From NCBI RefSeq assembly GCF_001999965.1, contig NZ_CP019646.1, positions 868,001-932,000 on the forward strand: 64,000 nucleotides of DNA. The letters run 5' to 3'. Below are positions 27,414 to 36,125 of this stretch, piece after piece (the stretch's first letter is position 1; every line of letters starts with the position of its first letter). A program made the translations under genes and the position numbers. A model generated the notes under the pieces. The model saw only the letters and a list, made by a program, of their open reading frames with translations. It was not told the DNA's origin and did not search any database. The stretch is from Limihaloglobus sulfuriphilus. GTDB taxonomy: Bacteria; Planctomycetota; Phycisphaerae; Sedimentisphaerales; Sedimentisphaeraceae.

Positions 27414-28820
27414 TCATGAGTGGTGATAAACTTCCCAGCCCATGTAGTTTTCAAGGGCCTCAGTTATCGCATCTGCTCTCTGACAGATATTTACGGCTAC
27501 ATGGTGCTCAAATCCCATTTTACAGATATATTCCATAAGCTCCTGCAGAGCAGGTATATACATTACTCCGTATCCGCCGAAAGTTTCCAGCTGGTCATCG
27601 GTAAATTCGCCTTCGCCCACGTAACAGGTAATGAGTCCCTCGGAATCATCGGTACTTGTGCGGCAGAAAGTTACCGGGTTTGGCGCAATGCGCCCGCATA
27701 TGGTTCCCTCTGTGTTCTGTTTGCCGACCGAGCCGGCTATGATTGCCTGGTATTCCATAGCGGCGGATTCAAAGAACGATTTTGGCAGGTTTGAGCAATG
27801 GAACAGAACGCATTTATCAGGATCATCACCGTAATTGTTGTTCCAGTCGAGAATTGCGCTTGGTTTGCCGCTCGCCAGCTGAAGAATATACATTCCGAGA
27901 AGGCCTGTAACATCAACCTCGCAGGCACTTGGCATGAGATTTTCGCTCATCATACTCATCAGTGCACAGGGAACAATGCCGTAGTTTTCTTCGAGACTGG
28001 TCCAGCACTGGATTGTCGTGGCTGAAACGTCCGCCTCGACAGCCCACTGGTCTATTGCTGTGCCGAGTCTGGCCATTTTCATCAGGTTTTTAGCCGCGAT
28101 TCCTTTCGTAGGAACATATTTCTTTATCGCGGCGAGTTTTGCCTTGAGGGTCTTGTCTGTGGCTTTGAGTTTCTCAGCCCTGGCCAGAATTTCTGAAAGA
28201 TCTACAGGTTCTACACTTATTCCGTATCTTTCGAGAATTTTTTCGCTGTAGCGAACGGTGTTAAACGCTGCGGGTCTGGCACCGATAGCGCCAAAACGTA
28301 CATTTTTAAGTCCTTTGATGATACGACAGACTGCCGCGAAATTATCAAGGTCTATGGCAAAATCCTCACCTTTGGCCGGCATTGTATGAGATGATGTGAG
28401 AGTGTAAGGTATCCCGGCCTGGTAGAGGTTGTTGCATACACTGATTTTGCCGCAGAAAGAATCTCTGCGGTTGGCTATCGTCATTTTTGAAGCCTGATCA
28501 GCCTCGGCGTGTATGAGAACCGGGACATCAAGTCCGCTTCGTCTAATTGCTTCTGTGGCTCCTCTTTCATCGCCGAAGTTGGGCAGTGTTATGATGATGC
28601 CGTCAATCTTTTCTGCGTTTGCCTTGAACAGATCAGCGCACTTTTTGGCATCGTCTAAGGTTTCTACCGTTCCGTATTTTGTTTGCCTGCCGTCAAGGGA
28701 AACAGTGTTGTATCCCGCTTTTTTCAATACAGAAAGCATTGCCTGGCGTCCGTTTTGAGCAAGTTTGTCTGGGAAGAAACCGCGATTACTTACTATAACG
28801 CCGAATGTCATGTCACTCAT
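27414..28820 (-). CDS. L-fucose/L-arabinose isomerase family protein
   Basis: 468 residues, cytoplasmic. The N-terminal Rossmann-like domain (IDGIIITLPNFGDE) and the C-terminal region with MSENLMPSACEVDVTG and FHCSN correspond to the metal-binding Glu/Asp/His region of FucI and AraI. It is shorter than classical FucI (about 590). The family interconverts aldoses and ketoses (fucose, arabinose, and in relatives sulfoquinovose); which sugar is used here cannot be read from sequence. A strong AAGGAGG sits 7 bases before the ATG, suggesting high expression. It lies among housekeeping genes rather than in the glycan blocks, but fits fucose use suggested by the GH29 gene at the right end of the window. 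Confidence 0.8.
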   Translation of the reverse strand: MSDMTFGVIVSNRGFFPDKLAQNGRQAMLSVLKKAGYNTVSLDGRQTKYGTVETLDDAKKCADLFKANAEKIDGIIITLPNFGDERGATEAIRRSGLDVPVLIHAEADQASKMTIANRRDSFCGKISVCNNLYQAGIPYTLTSSHTMPAKGEDFAIDLDNFAAVCRIIKGLKNVRFGAIGARPAAFNTVRYSEKILERYGISVEPVDLSEILARAEKLKATDKTLKAKLAAIKKYVPTKGIAAKNLMKMARLGTAIDQWAVEADVSATTIQCWTSLEENYGIVPCALMSMMSENLMPSACEVDVTGLLGMYILQLASGKPSAILDWNNNYGDDPDKCVLFHCSNLPKSFFESAAMEYQAIIAGSVGKQNTEGTICGRIAPNPVTFCRTSTDDSEGLITCYVGEGEFTDDQLETFGGYGVMYIPALQELMEYICKMGFEHHVAVNICQRADAITEALENYMGWEVYHHS

Positions 28821-28940
28821 TACTGCCTCCTTTATTAAAGGTTGAATTATTTCTTTATTTTATAACTCTCATTCTAATAGATGATTGTAGGAACATAAAT
28901 CGTAAAATCCAGTAAAATGTTTCAGCCTGGACCGGTAAAG

Positions 28941-28967
28941 AAAAAAGGCGGGTAAGGTTGAGCCGCC
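28941..28967 (-). terminator. Intrinsic terminator after DUF5684-like gene
   Basis: Read on the minus strand, GGCGG, an 11-base loop and CCGCC are followed by TTTTTT. The site begins 13 bases past the stop of the upstream small membrane protein gene. The stem is short (5 bp), so strength is uncertain. Confidence 0.5.
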
Positions 28968-28979
28968 GTATTTACTGTT

Positions 28980-29342
28980 TTAAATTGGTCCAATATACTT
29001 ACTTTCACCAAACCCGAGAATGAGGTAAAAGATAAACGGCAGGAAAATCAGGCCGAGCATAAAGCCGACACCCCTGCCGAAGTTTTTTGCCAGCAAGACT
29101 GTTACTATGATGCCAAACACAAGATTTATGTATGGAATGAAAAAGCCAATAAAAGCCCATCCGGACATTCCTGCTATCTGGCATGTAACCCAGGCGTTGT
29201 AAAAGGGGATAATACTTGCCCAGCCCGGTTTGCCGGCCTTTTGGAATATTTTCCACCAGGCTATAACGTAAAGAACTGCTAAGAAAATGCCGAGGACTAC
29301 AAACGGTATTATTGCAAAGGGCGGTAGGACATGGTCTTGCAT
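28980..29342 (-). CDS. Small membrane protein, DUF5684-like
   Basis: 120 residues with three to four hydrophobic stretches, a KAGKPGWASIIPFYNAW motif and a GFMLGLIFLPFIFYLILGFG end. These are hallmarks of the DUF5684 family of small inner-membrane proteins, whose function is unknown. The frame 29005-29367 overlapping it is a shadow. Stem-loop terminators lie on both sides, so it is probably a single-gene unit. Confidence 0.75.
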   Translation of the reverse strand: MQDHVLPPFAIIPFVVLGIFLAVLYVIAWWKIFQKAGKPGWASIIPFYNAWVTCQIAGMSGWAFIGFFIPYINLVFGIIVTVLLAKNFGRGVGFMLGLIFLPFIFYLILGFGESKYIGPI

Positions 29343-29365
29343 AAATTATTCCCAAACATGGTGTC

Positions 29366-29402
29366 AAATAGAAAAGCCCGAGGAGTGAATTCCCCGGGCT
29401 TT
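29366..29402 (-). terminator. Intrinsic terminator after EF-G2 gene
   Basis: AAAGCCCG (29373-29380) and CGGGCTTT (29395-29402) form an 8-bp stem, and on the minus strand the stem runs straight into TTTTCTATTT. It sits 20 bases beyond the stop of the EF-G-like gene. Confidence 0.8.
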
Positions 29403-29422
29403 ATATCGTTACGGTAAAAGAA

Positions 29423-31459
29423 TCAGGAGTTTTCTTCTTCCTGCTCTTTTTTGTACTTGTCAATAATCTGCTGCTGCACGTTCGGGGGTACAGGTTCATA
29501 ATGGCTCAGCTCCATAGAATAGCTGCCCTGACCGCCGGTAACACTTTTCAGCTGACTGTTATAGCTTGCAACCTCAGCCAGAGGAACAATAGCCTTGATA
29601 ACCATCATGCCGCCGGGTAAAACGTCCTGGCCCTGAATACGGCCGCGACGGCCGGCAATGTCACCGGTAATGTCACCCATAAACTCACCCGGCACAGTGA
29701 TTTCCATGTTGACCAGCGGTTCAAGTAGTGAGGGTTTGGCCTTTGCCAGAGCATCAAGAAACGCTCCCTTGCCTGCCGCACGGAATGCTACTTCTTTTGA
29801 GTCAACTGGGTGGTGTTTACCGTCGTAAATACTGACTTTAACGTCCTGCATCGGGAAGCCTGCAAGGTAGCCTGATTCCATGACATCCTGAATACCCTTG
29901 ATAATCGGGCTTTCGAACTGGCCGGGAATTGAGCCGCCAAAGATGTCCCAGCTTGTTATCAGGCTTGGATCCTGGTCACGGTCACCGGGCTCAACTCTGA
30001 GATATACCTCGCCAAACTGTCCGGCACCGCCGGATTGTTTTTTGTGTCTGTAATGGCCCTCGGCTTTGACTCCGATCGTTTCGCGATATGGGATTTTTGG
30101 CGGCTTGGTGTTTACCTTGACCTTATAGTTAGTCTCAAGCCTTTCGAGCATTATTTTCAGATGGAGGTCGTCCATACCGCTTATTACAAGCTCTTTTGTC
30201 TGTGGGTCGTGGCCGGCTGAAATACATGGGTCAGCTTCACAGAGCTTATCAAGTGCAGCGCCGATTTTAGTTTCATCGCCGCGAGAGGCCGGTTCAAGAG
30301 CCAGAACGAACATAGGTTTAGGCATCTTGGGCATTTTCAGAGAGCCTTCCATGCCGCCGTCGTGAATCATATCACCGTATTTGAGCTCATCAATTTTAGC
30401 CAGGCAGACTATGTCGCCGGCAACTCCCAGGTCTGTCTCATCGGTTGCCCCACCCAGAGCTTTGAGGATATGACCCGGGCGGAGTGATTTTTTCTCATCA
30501 TTACGCAGCATTTGTGTATCTGATTTGAGTGTACCGCTGAGAATACGGATATATGAGAACTTCATGTGGGATTTTGGGTCGAAACCTACCTTAAACACAA
30601 GGCCGCACAGAGGGGCCGACGGATCAGCTTTGATCTCAGTTGCTTCTTCGCCCTTTGTTATTTCCCGAGGCTGCATATCTACCGGTGAAGGGCAGTAGCT
30701 TGCTGTAAGCTGGAGCAATTCTTCAATACCGGCTTCATCCCTGGCATTGGTGAATATTATAGGTGTAATGCTGCCTTCGAGCATAGCTTTGCTGAATACC
30801 GCTGCAATCTGTTCGCTGCTGACATCTTCTCCGCCCAGATACGCTTCCATCAGCTCGTCGTCAGCTTCTATGACACTTTCCATGAGATTAGTGTGGCAGT
30901 CTGCTACGCTCTTAAACGCTGCGTCTCCTTCTTCGCTGTTTATACAATCCAGAATTTTAGTTTTATCAGCGCTTGGCAGATTTGCGCAGCGGCATTGGGT
31001 ACCGAATGTTTCCTGAATATTTGTTACAAGCTCTTCAAGGTCAACATTATCGGAATCAATCTTGTTGACAACAATGATTTTTGCAAGTCCCGCTTCATCT
31101 GCCGCGGCATAATGCTTGCGTGTGTTAACTTCAATGCCTGATGAAGCGCTTATAACGATTGCCGCTATGTCGGCGGCTCCTACTGACTGAAAGGCCGCAC
31201 CGATGAAGCTGGGATATCCAGGGGCGTCAATAATATTGATATTCTTGCCTTCGTAGTCAGTGTGGGCAACAGCTGCCTGTATGGAATAGCCGTGTGCCTT
31301 TTCATCTTCATCGTAGTCACAAACGGTGGATTTGTCTTCGATTGTGCCGAGACGATTTGTTTTACCGGTTTTGTGCAGAATTGCTTCTACCAAAGAGGTC
31401 TTCCCCGAGCCGGCATGTCCCAGGAAAACTAAATTTCTAATATCACTTGTATTGGCCAT
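29423..31459 (-). CDS. EF-G2-type translational GTPase
   Basis: 678 residues, with the five-domain layout of elongation factor G. The P-loop GHAGSGKTS is at 14-22, the G3 motif reads DAPG (instead of DTPG) and G4 is NKID. The switch I region reads EKAHGYSI rather than the RGITI of canonical EF-G, the known mark of the EF-G-like (EF-G2) group, whose cellular role is unclear. Domains II to V follow (GGSIPGQFESPIIKGI and YDGKHHPVDSKEVAF are domain IV). GGAGG precedes the ATG. It is unlikely to be the sole EF-G of the cell. Confidence 0.88.
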   Translation of the reverse strand: MANTSDIRNLVFLGHAGSGKTSLVEAILHKTGKTNRLGTIEDKSTVCDYDEDEKAHGYSIQAAVAHTDYEGKNINIIDAPGYPSFIGAAFQSVGAADIAAIVISASSGIEVNTRKHYAAADEAGLAKIIVVNKIDSDNVDLEELVTNIQETFGTQCRCANLPSADKTKILDCINSEEGDAAFKSVADCHTNLMESVIEADDELMEAYLGGEDVSSEQIAAVFSKAMLEGSITPIIFTNARDEAGIEELLQLTASYCPSPVDMQPREITKGEEATEIKADPSAPLCGLVFKVGFDPKSHMKFSYIRILSGTLKSDTQMLRNDEKKSLRPGHILKALGGATDETDLGVAGDIVCLAKIDELKYGDMIHDGGMEGSLKMPKMPKPMFVLALEPASRGDETKIGAALDKLCEADPCISAGHDPQTKELVISGMDDLHLKIMLERLETNYKVKVNTKPPKIPYRETIGVKAEGHYRHKKQSGGAGQFGEVYLRVEPGDRDQDPSLITSWDIFGGSIPGQFESPIIKGIQDVMESGYLAGFPMQDVKVSIYDGKHHPVDSKEVAFRAAGKGAFLDALAKAKPSLLEPLVNMEITVPGEFMGDITGDIAGRRGRIQGQDVLPGGMMVIKAIVPLAEVASYNSQLKSVTGGQGSYSMELSHYEPVPPNVQQQIIDKYKKEQEEENS

Positions 31460-31641
31460 TATGCCTCCAGGAATTAAACTTTAATTACTTACCTGTTATT
31501 CTCTTTTGTATCTCTAAGATGTTAAAACCATAAATATTACAAAAAAATTATTACCCTGCAATAACTAATAGTCAGATTTTATCAGTTAATTGTTAATAAA
31601 TTGAGTAACTCATCGACATCAGCGGTATGGATACTGTAAAA

Positions 31642-31663
31642 AAACAATGATTGCCGCTACGGC
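31642..31663 (-). terminator. Possible terminator overlapping the TPR-like gene stop
   Basis: On the minus strand GCCG-TAG-CGGC, which includes the stop codon, is followed after about 7 bases by TTTTTTT. The very short stem and the gap to the T-run make this weak. Confidence 0.3.
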
Positions 31664-33858
31664 GATGTCAGCATTGATTTTACCAGCGGATCCTGTTCTA
31701 TCTGGGCTGCTTGGCTTAGGAGTTGCTTGTATTTATTTGAAGTCTTTAATATGTATGCACTTAACAGCCTTATCTCCGGGGCGGAGCTGGATAGTTTTGA
31801 TCTGATGATCATAGTTTCGAGACTCTCAGGTATCTCTCGGTTCGCCAGTTTTGAAAGAACTCTGATATCTATTTCCTTTACGTTTTGCTCCAGAGCCTTT
31901 TCAATTGACTTAACAATAAGCTCTTTTGGAACTGCCGTATGTTTGTAGGCCGGATTAAAAACTGTTTCTATGTATAGATCTGCAAAAAAAGAAGCAGCCG
32001 TTATTTGTCGAGGCAAATCGTTTGAAGATAGGGCTTTATAGTTGTTAGAGAGGATCTGGGTGTTAAGGTCTGGGATTCTCTGAAGTGTAAAACTACTGCC
32101 CCGGCTCGTCTTTAATGGTATAAGCTGTGATTCGCCAATGTCACTGAGCAGTGTTATTTTTGGGGTGATTATGAGCCTGGCCTGCGGTGCTCTTTTTATG
32201 ATTTCAAAAAGATTTCCATGGCCAATATCAAAACTTATATCCAATTTTTCCCCCGGCATCAATGGCTTAGATAATTGCCGTATGGTATTCAGGATAAAGG
32301 CATCTTCGATTTCCAGATCACCCGAAATCGAACAGCTCAAAATTATTCCTCCGGTAAAACAGCTGTCATTTCGGATATACAGGGGTTTGTCAAGTATGTT
32401 TTCAACAGAGACTTTGATTGTCAAGCTGTCATTTAAGGTGTCATAAACGCCTTCTGTAGATATCTGCATATCGATTGCCTCGGACGGACCTGCGAAGTTT
32501 TCAGTAATGAGCGGCCCATATTTACCTGCTAAAGACTGAAAGTTCTTGTCAAGTGCCTGAGGACTATAAGGGTTTTCCGTTTCGGAGAGAATACTAATTG
32601 CCTCGAGCCCCTCATAGCTGAGAGGGTTGGAATCCGCCGCCAGGCGTATCATCTCGTAATCAATTTTGTTTACATGGCTTTGCCCCATGGCAAGCCGGGC
32701 AGCCTGGTTATTGTTTTGAGGGTTTAAAAAGATATTAACACGATCATAATCTCCTCTCTTCATGAGATTATAGGTATAGATATCTCGAACATGCTGTTTT
32801 GCGGGCATTTGTATGTACGCTTTTTTAGAGTAGTCAAATGACTTTTCAGGTTCAGCTTTGACAAAGGCATAAAACCACGCCATGTCCGTAGCTGTAACTT
32901 TACCGTCATTTATCAGATATTTTGCTGTTATTTCCTTTTCAAAATCTTCGAGACTGAATTCAGGGTCGAAACGAACCCTGTATGACTCTGCCCTGATATC
33001 AAACGTTCTCGGATCCAATCTTTCCATTATCAAGTTGTATTGTGCCAGCCTGTCACCTCCGGCGGCATTGAGAGTCTCAATCCAGGGTATGTATATGTCC
33101 GCGGAAAGATATTCATCTGTAAAATGCTCAAACACGTCAGCTGTCCAGCCGAACATCTGCACTGCATCATCATATTTGCCGTACTGGCGGAGAAACATAG
33201 CATATAGAAAAGCATTTTTAAAATCGTATGGATTCAGCTCAAGTTTGAGTTTGAGCAGCTTTGCTTTATCTTTAAGGCTCTGGTCTTGAGAGTTTTCTGC
33301 TATAAGTTCCTCGTTGGCCTGCACGTTTAGAGGGTTAAGTTTGACCGCCTTATTGAGATATTCGTTTGCCTGGTCTTTTAAAAATACTTCTCTGCAGAGG
33401 GATGAGAGCCTTAGTGCGGCGTAGGATGCGACTTCCTGGCAGCTGTTTTGGCCCTGCTCAAATACTTCTTCAAGAAATACTGTTTTTTCTTCTCTGGTAT
33501 TTAACTGCTGTAGTATGAAATCCACGGATCTTTGAAGAACAGCGGGGTATTTTGAACCATTTTTAAGCCCGAGCAAAAGATTCTTCCTGATATATTCCTG
33601 GTAGTTGTTGTGTACATCCAGCTCAGCTAAATCGACTATCAAAGGAAGGACGTCATCTGCGTTCTCGTACTGTGCAGCAGCCAGAGCAAGTGAGCCGCAC
33701 CGTGATATGGCAGCGTCATCCAATCCATCTGAGGCGACAATCTCTGTAGTGAGCTTATAGATGTCATAACTTCCACTCGCCGTTAATGTCGGAGCTGAAA
33801 AGCAAAATATAGGAAGAACAACACTTAATGTGTAAATCATTTTTCTGTTAATAAGCAT
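31657..33858 (-). CDS. Exported TPR-like protein of unknown function
   Basis: 733 residues from the ATG at 33858, chosen because GAGGA precedes it and because translation then starts with a signal peptide (INRKMIYTLSVVLPIFCFSA). The first half is helical with TPR-like units, for example YLNKAVKLNPLNVQANEEL and the stretch after it. The second half is mixed, with a beta-rich part (about 480-600) and a helical end. No enzyme motif is seen. It is presumably periplasmic. It stands between the EF-G2 gene and cstA, with a terminator upstream, and is probably a single-gene unit. Confidence 0.65.
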   Translation of the reverse strand: MLINRKMIYTLSVVLPIFCFSAPTLTASGSYDIYKLTTEIVASDGLDDAAISRCGSLALAAAQYENADDVLPLIVDLAELDVHNNYQEYIRKNLLLGLKNGSKYPAVLQRSVDFILQQLNTREEKTVFLEEVFEQGQNSCQEVASYAALRLSSLCREVFLKDQANEYLNKAVKLNPLNVQANEELIAENSQDQSLKDKAKLLKLKLELNPYDFKNAFLYAMFLRQYGKYDDAVQMFGWTADVFEHFTDEYLSADIYIPWIETLNAAGGDRLAQYNLIMERLDPRTFDIRAESYRVRFDPEFSLEDFEKEITAKYLINDGKVTATDMAWFYAFVKAEPEKSFDYSKKAYIQMPAKQHVRDIYTYNLMKRGDYDRVNIFLNPQNNNQAARLAMGQSHVNKIDYEMIRLAADSNPLSYEGLEAISILSETENPYSPQALDKNFQSLAGKYGPLITENFAGPSEAIDMQISTEGVYDTLNDSLTIKVSVENILDKPLYIRNDSCFTGGIILSCSISGDLEIEDAFILNTIRQLSKPLMPGEKLDISFDIGHGNLFEIIKRAPQARLIITPKITLLSDIGESQLIPLKTSRGSSFTLQRIPDLNTQILSNNYKALSSNDLPRQITAASFFADLYIETVFNPAYKHTAVPKELIVKSIEKALEQNVKEIDIRVLSKLANREIPESLETMIIRSKLSSSAPEIRLLSAYILKTSNKYKQLLSQAAQIEQDPLVKSMLTSP

Positions 33859-33971
33859 AAAAATCCTCATTGATAGTAATATTATTGCGGTAATTATAAG
33901 TTCTTTATGCTTTGTGGCAACTAATTTCTCAAGCATACAGGCTTGCAGGTGCCTCTGTTAAGACAGAAAAT

Positions 33972-34019
33972 AAAAAAAGCGGAAAGGATACAGTCTTCTT
34001 AACCGCAATCCTTCCCGCT
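33972..34019 (-). terminator. Strong intrinsic terminator after cstA
   Basis: The minus strand reads AGCGGGAAGGAT, an 18-base loop, ATCCTTTCCGCT and then TTTTTTTATTTT. The 12-bp stem has one mismatch and the T-run is ideal. It begins about 30 bases after the cstA stop. Confidence 0.88.
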
Positions 34020-34048
34020 GAAGTACAGTCAAATGTAACTTGCAGTTT

Positions 34049-35791
34049 TTATGCACCCGCCGATTTAGCCGCGGCAGATTCAGTGTTTTTTGTCTTAAAA
34101 AAGACAACCAGAGATTCGATAAATACCCATGCAGTAAGAATCAGCAGCGAAGCGCTGATGCCGGCGAGGAATATCTTGTTGTCCGAGTTGAATTTACGGA
34201 AATTATCGACCTGTGCCCAGTTTGTTATCGTCAGCATGATAAGGCACGGTATCGCCGTACATAGCCAGCCAAGGCGGGTTCTTTTCTTCAGGTAGATTGT
34301 TATCAGCAGAAGGGCAAAGGAGGCCAGAAGCTGATTTGCCGAGCCGAACAGCGGCCATAGGGTCATTGCTCCGGTCCCGCCTGTGCCGTTGGAAAAAGAG
34401 AGCAGAGCTGCTGTGATGACAGCAAAACTGGTGGCAACCCATATATTTGTAAGGGGTTTTATCTTAAAATCGCCGGCAAGTTCAGTGATGATATACCGTT
34501 GAAGCCTGACAGATGTATCGAGGGTTGTTCCTGCAAAAGAGGCAATAAAAACACCCATCAAGGTTACTCCCAGGGTGTGGGGAAGCCCGAAAGAGTTCAT
34601 CATATTTGCCGCACCGTTTACAACCGGTGCAAGTTTGCCGGAGAGTCCGCTCGCTCCCAGGTATGTCCCATAGTAGTTGTTCCAGGCATCAGTGCCGGTC
34701 AGCAGGCCGCTTTCAGTTTCAAAGCCCATAGCGATACCTGCGACTGCGCAAACAATTACCAGCAGTCCAAGCAGCCCCTCGAGCAGCATAGAGCCGTAAC
34801 CAACAAAAAGGGCGTCTTTTTTCATCGAGATCTGCTTAGGTGAAGTTCCGGAAGCGACAAGACTGTGGAAGCCGCTTATTGCACCGCAGGCTATTATGAC
34901 AAACATAAACGGCCAGATTGGCGGTGTGCCGGCCGGCAGATTTTGGTTAACAGCCGGGGCGGCAATGTTGAGACCGCCGAAAATCGTTGAAGCGATAACA
35001 CCGAGCATGAGCATTCCCATTGCTATAAACAACTGCCAGGCATTGATATAATCACGGGGCTGAAGCAGAACAGTAACCGGCAGGGCGGAGGCGATAAATA
35101 CGTATATAAGCAGTAGAATCGTCCAGATGCCGCTTGCAGGAATTCCGGCAATAGCTGGCATGGTAACGGGCACAAAACCTCCGATAGTTATGGAAACATA
35201 CATCAGGATTACAGCGATTATGGTGGCTAAAGGAACACTGAAACCGCGTTTATAAACCATCCGGCCCAGCCAGATAGATATTGGTATCTGCGCCCAAACC
35301 GGAATTACAGAGTTAGGGAACTGCGTAAAAACCGCCGCGATCACAACCCCAAATACAGAAATAACCAGCAACAGAGTTACGAAAACTATCAAAAAGAATA
35401 TCATTCGCACACGGGGGTTAATATAGCGTGCGGCAATTTCAGAGAGGCTTTTACCCTCATTTCTCATTGAGATGATCAGTGAGCCAAAATCGTGAACGGC
35501 TCCCATGAAGATTGAGCCTAAGAACACCCACAACACCGCCGGAAGCCAGCCCCAGATTACACCAATGGCAGGCCCGACTATAGGCCCTGTGCCGGCGATA
35601 GATGTAAAATGGTGCCCGAAAATGATGGCTTTTTTGGTCGGCACAAAATCTGTCCCGTCTTCCAGGGTTACACTTGGGGTCTGTTTGTTGTAGTCCAGCC
35701 TGAAGATCTTGTTAGCAAGGAATTTACCATAAGTATTATAAGCTATTACATAACCTGCTGAGCACACTATGAGCAGTATTAAAACATCCAT
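34049..35791 (-). CDS. cstA: CstA-family carbon starvation / peptide transporter
   Basis: 580 residues from the ATG at 35791, which has GGAG seven bases upstream; an in-frame GTG four codons earlier is less likely. It has about 15 hydrophobic segments. Family motifs are FGHHFTSIAGTGPIVGPAIG near the N-terminus, GAVHDFGSL, and SGTSPKQI in the middle. Members import peptides or pyruvate and are often induced on carbon starvation. It is shorter than E. coli CstA (about 700), matching a common shorter group. The substrate is not certain. Confidence 0.9.
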   Translation of the reverse strand: MDVLILLIVCSAGYVIAYNTYGKFLANKIFRLDYNKQTPSVTLEDGTDFVPTKKAIIFGHHFTSIAGTGPIVGPAIGVIWGWLPAVLWVFLGSIFMGAVHDFGSLIISMRNEGKSLSEIAARYINPRVRMIFFLIVFVTLLLVISVFGVVIAAVFTQFPNSVIPVWAQIPISIWLGRMVYKRGFSVPLATIIAVILMYVSITIGGFVPVTMPAIAGIPASGIWTILLLIYVFIASALPVTVLLQPRDYINAWQLFIAMGMLMLGVIASTIFGGLNIAAPAVNQNLPAGTPPIWPFMFVIIACGAISGFHSLVASGTSPKQISMKKDALFVGYGSMLLEGLLGLLVIVCAVAGIAMGFETESGLLTGTDAWNNYYGTYLGASGLSGKLAPVVNGAANMMNSFGLPHTLGVTLMGVFIASFAGTTLDTSVRLQRYIITELAGDFKIKPLTNIWVATSFAVITAALLSFSNGTGGTGAMTLWPLFGSANQLLASFALLLITIYLKKRTRLGWLCTAIPCLIMLTITNWAQVDNFRKFNSDNKIFLAGISASLLILTAWVFIESLVVFFKTKNTESAAAKSAGA

Positions 35792-35968
35792 AAAAAGCTC
35801 CACTTGTAATTGTTAATTGGTTTTAAAACTATATGATAGTATGATAATTAGATAAATCAATACTTAGATTTTTTATAAAACGCATTAAATTTTCTTGCAT
35901 TCATGGCTGAAATGATTAAATTGCTTGGTCTTTAAAGCATATACCTTGCGTATTTTGCTTAAACATAA

Positions 35969-36041
<73 letters not shown>

Positions 36042-36125
36042 TTTTGATAAATATTTAAGCAACAAGAAGTTAAAATGCTTTTGAGTGTTTTAACAGTGTT
36101 GACTTAGATATTATTTGTTATTCAT

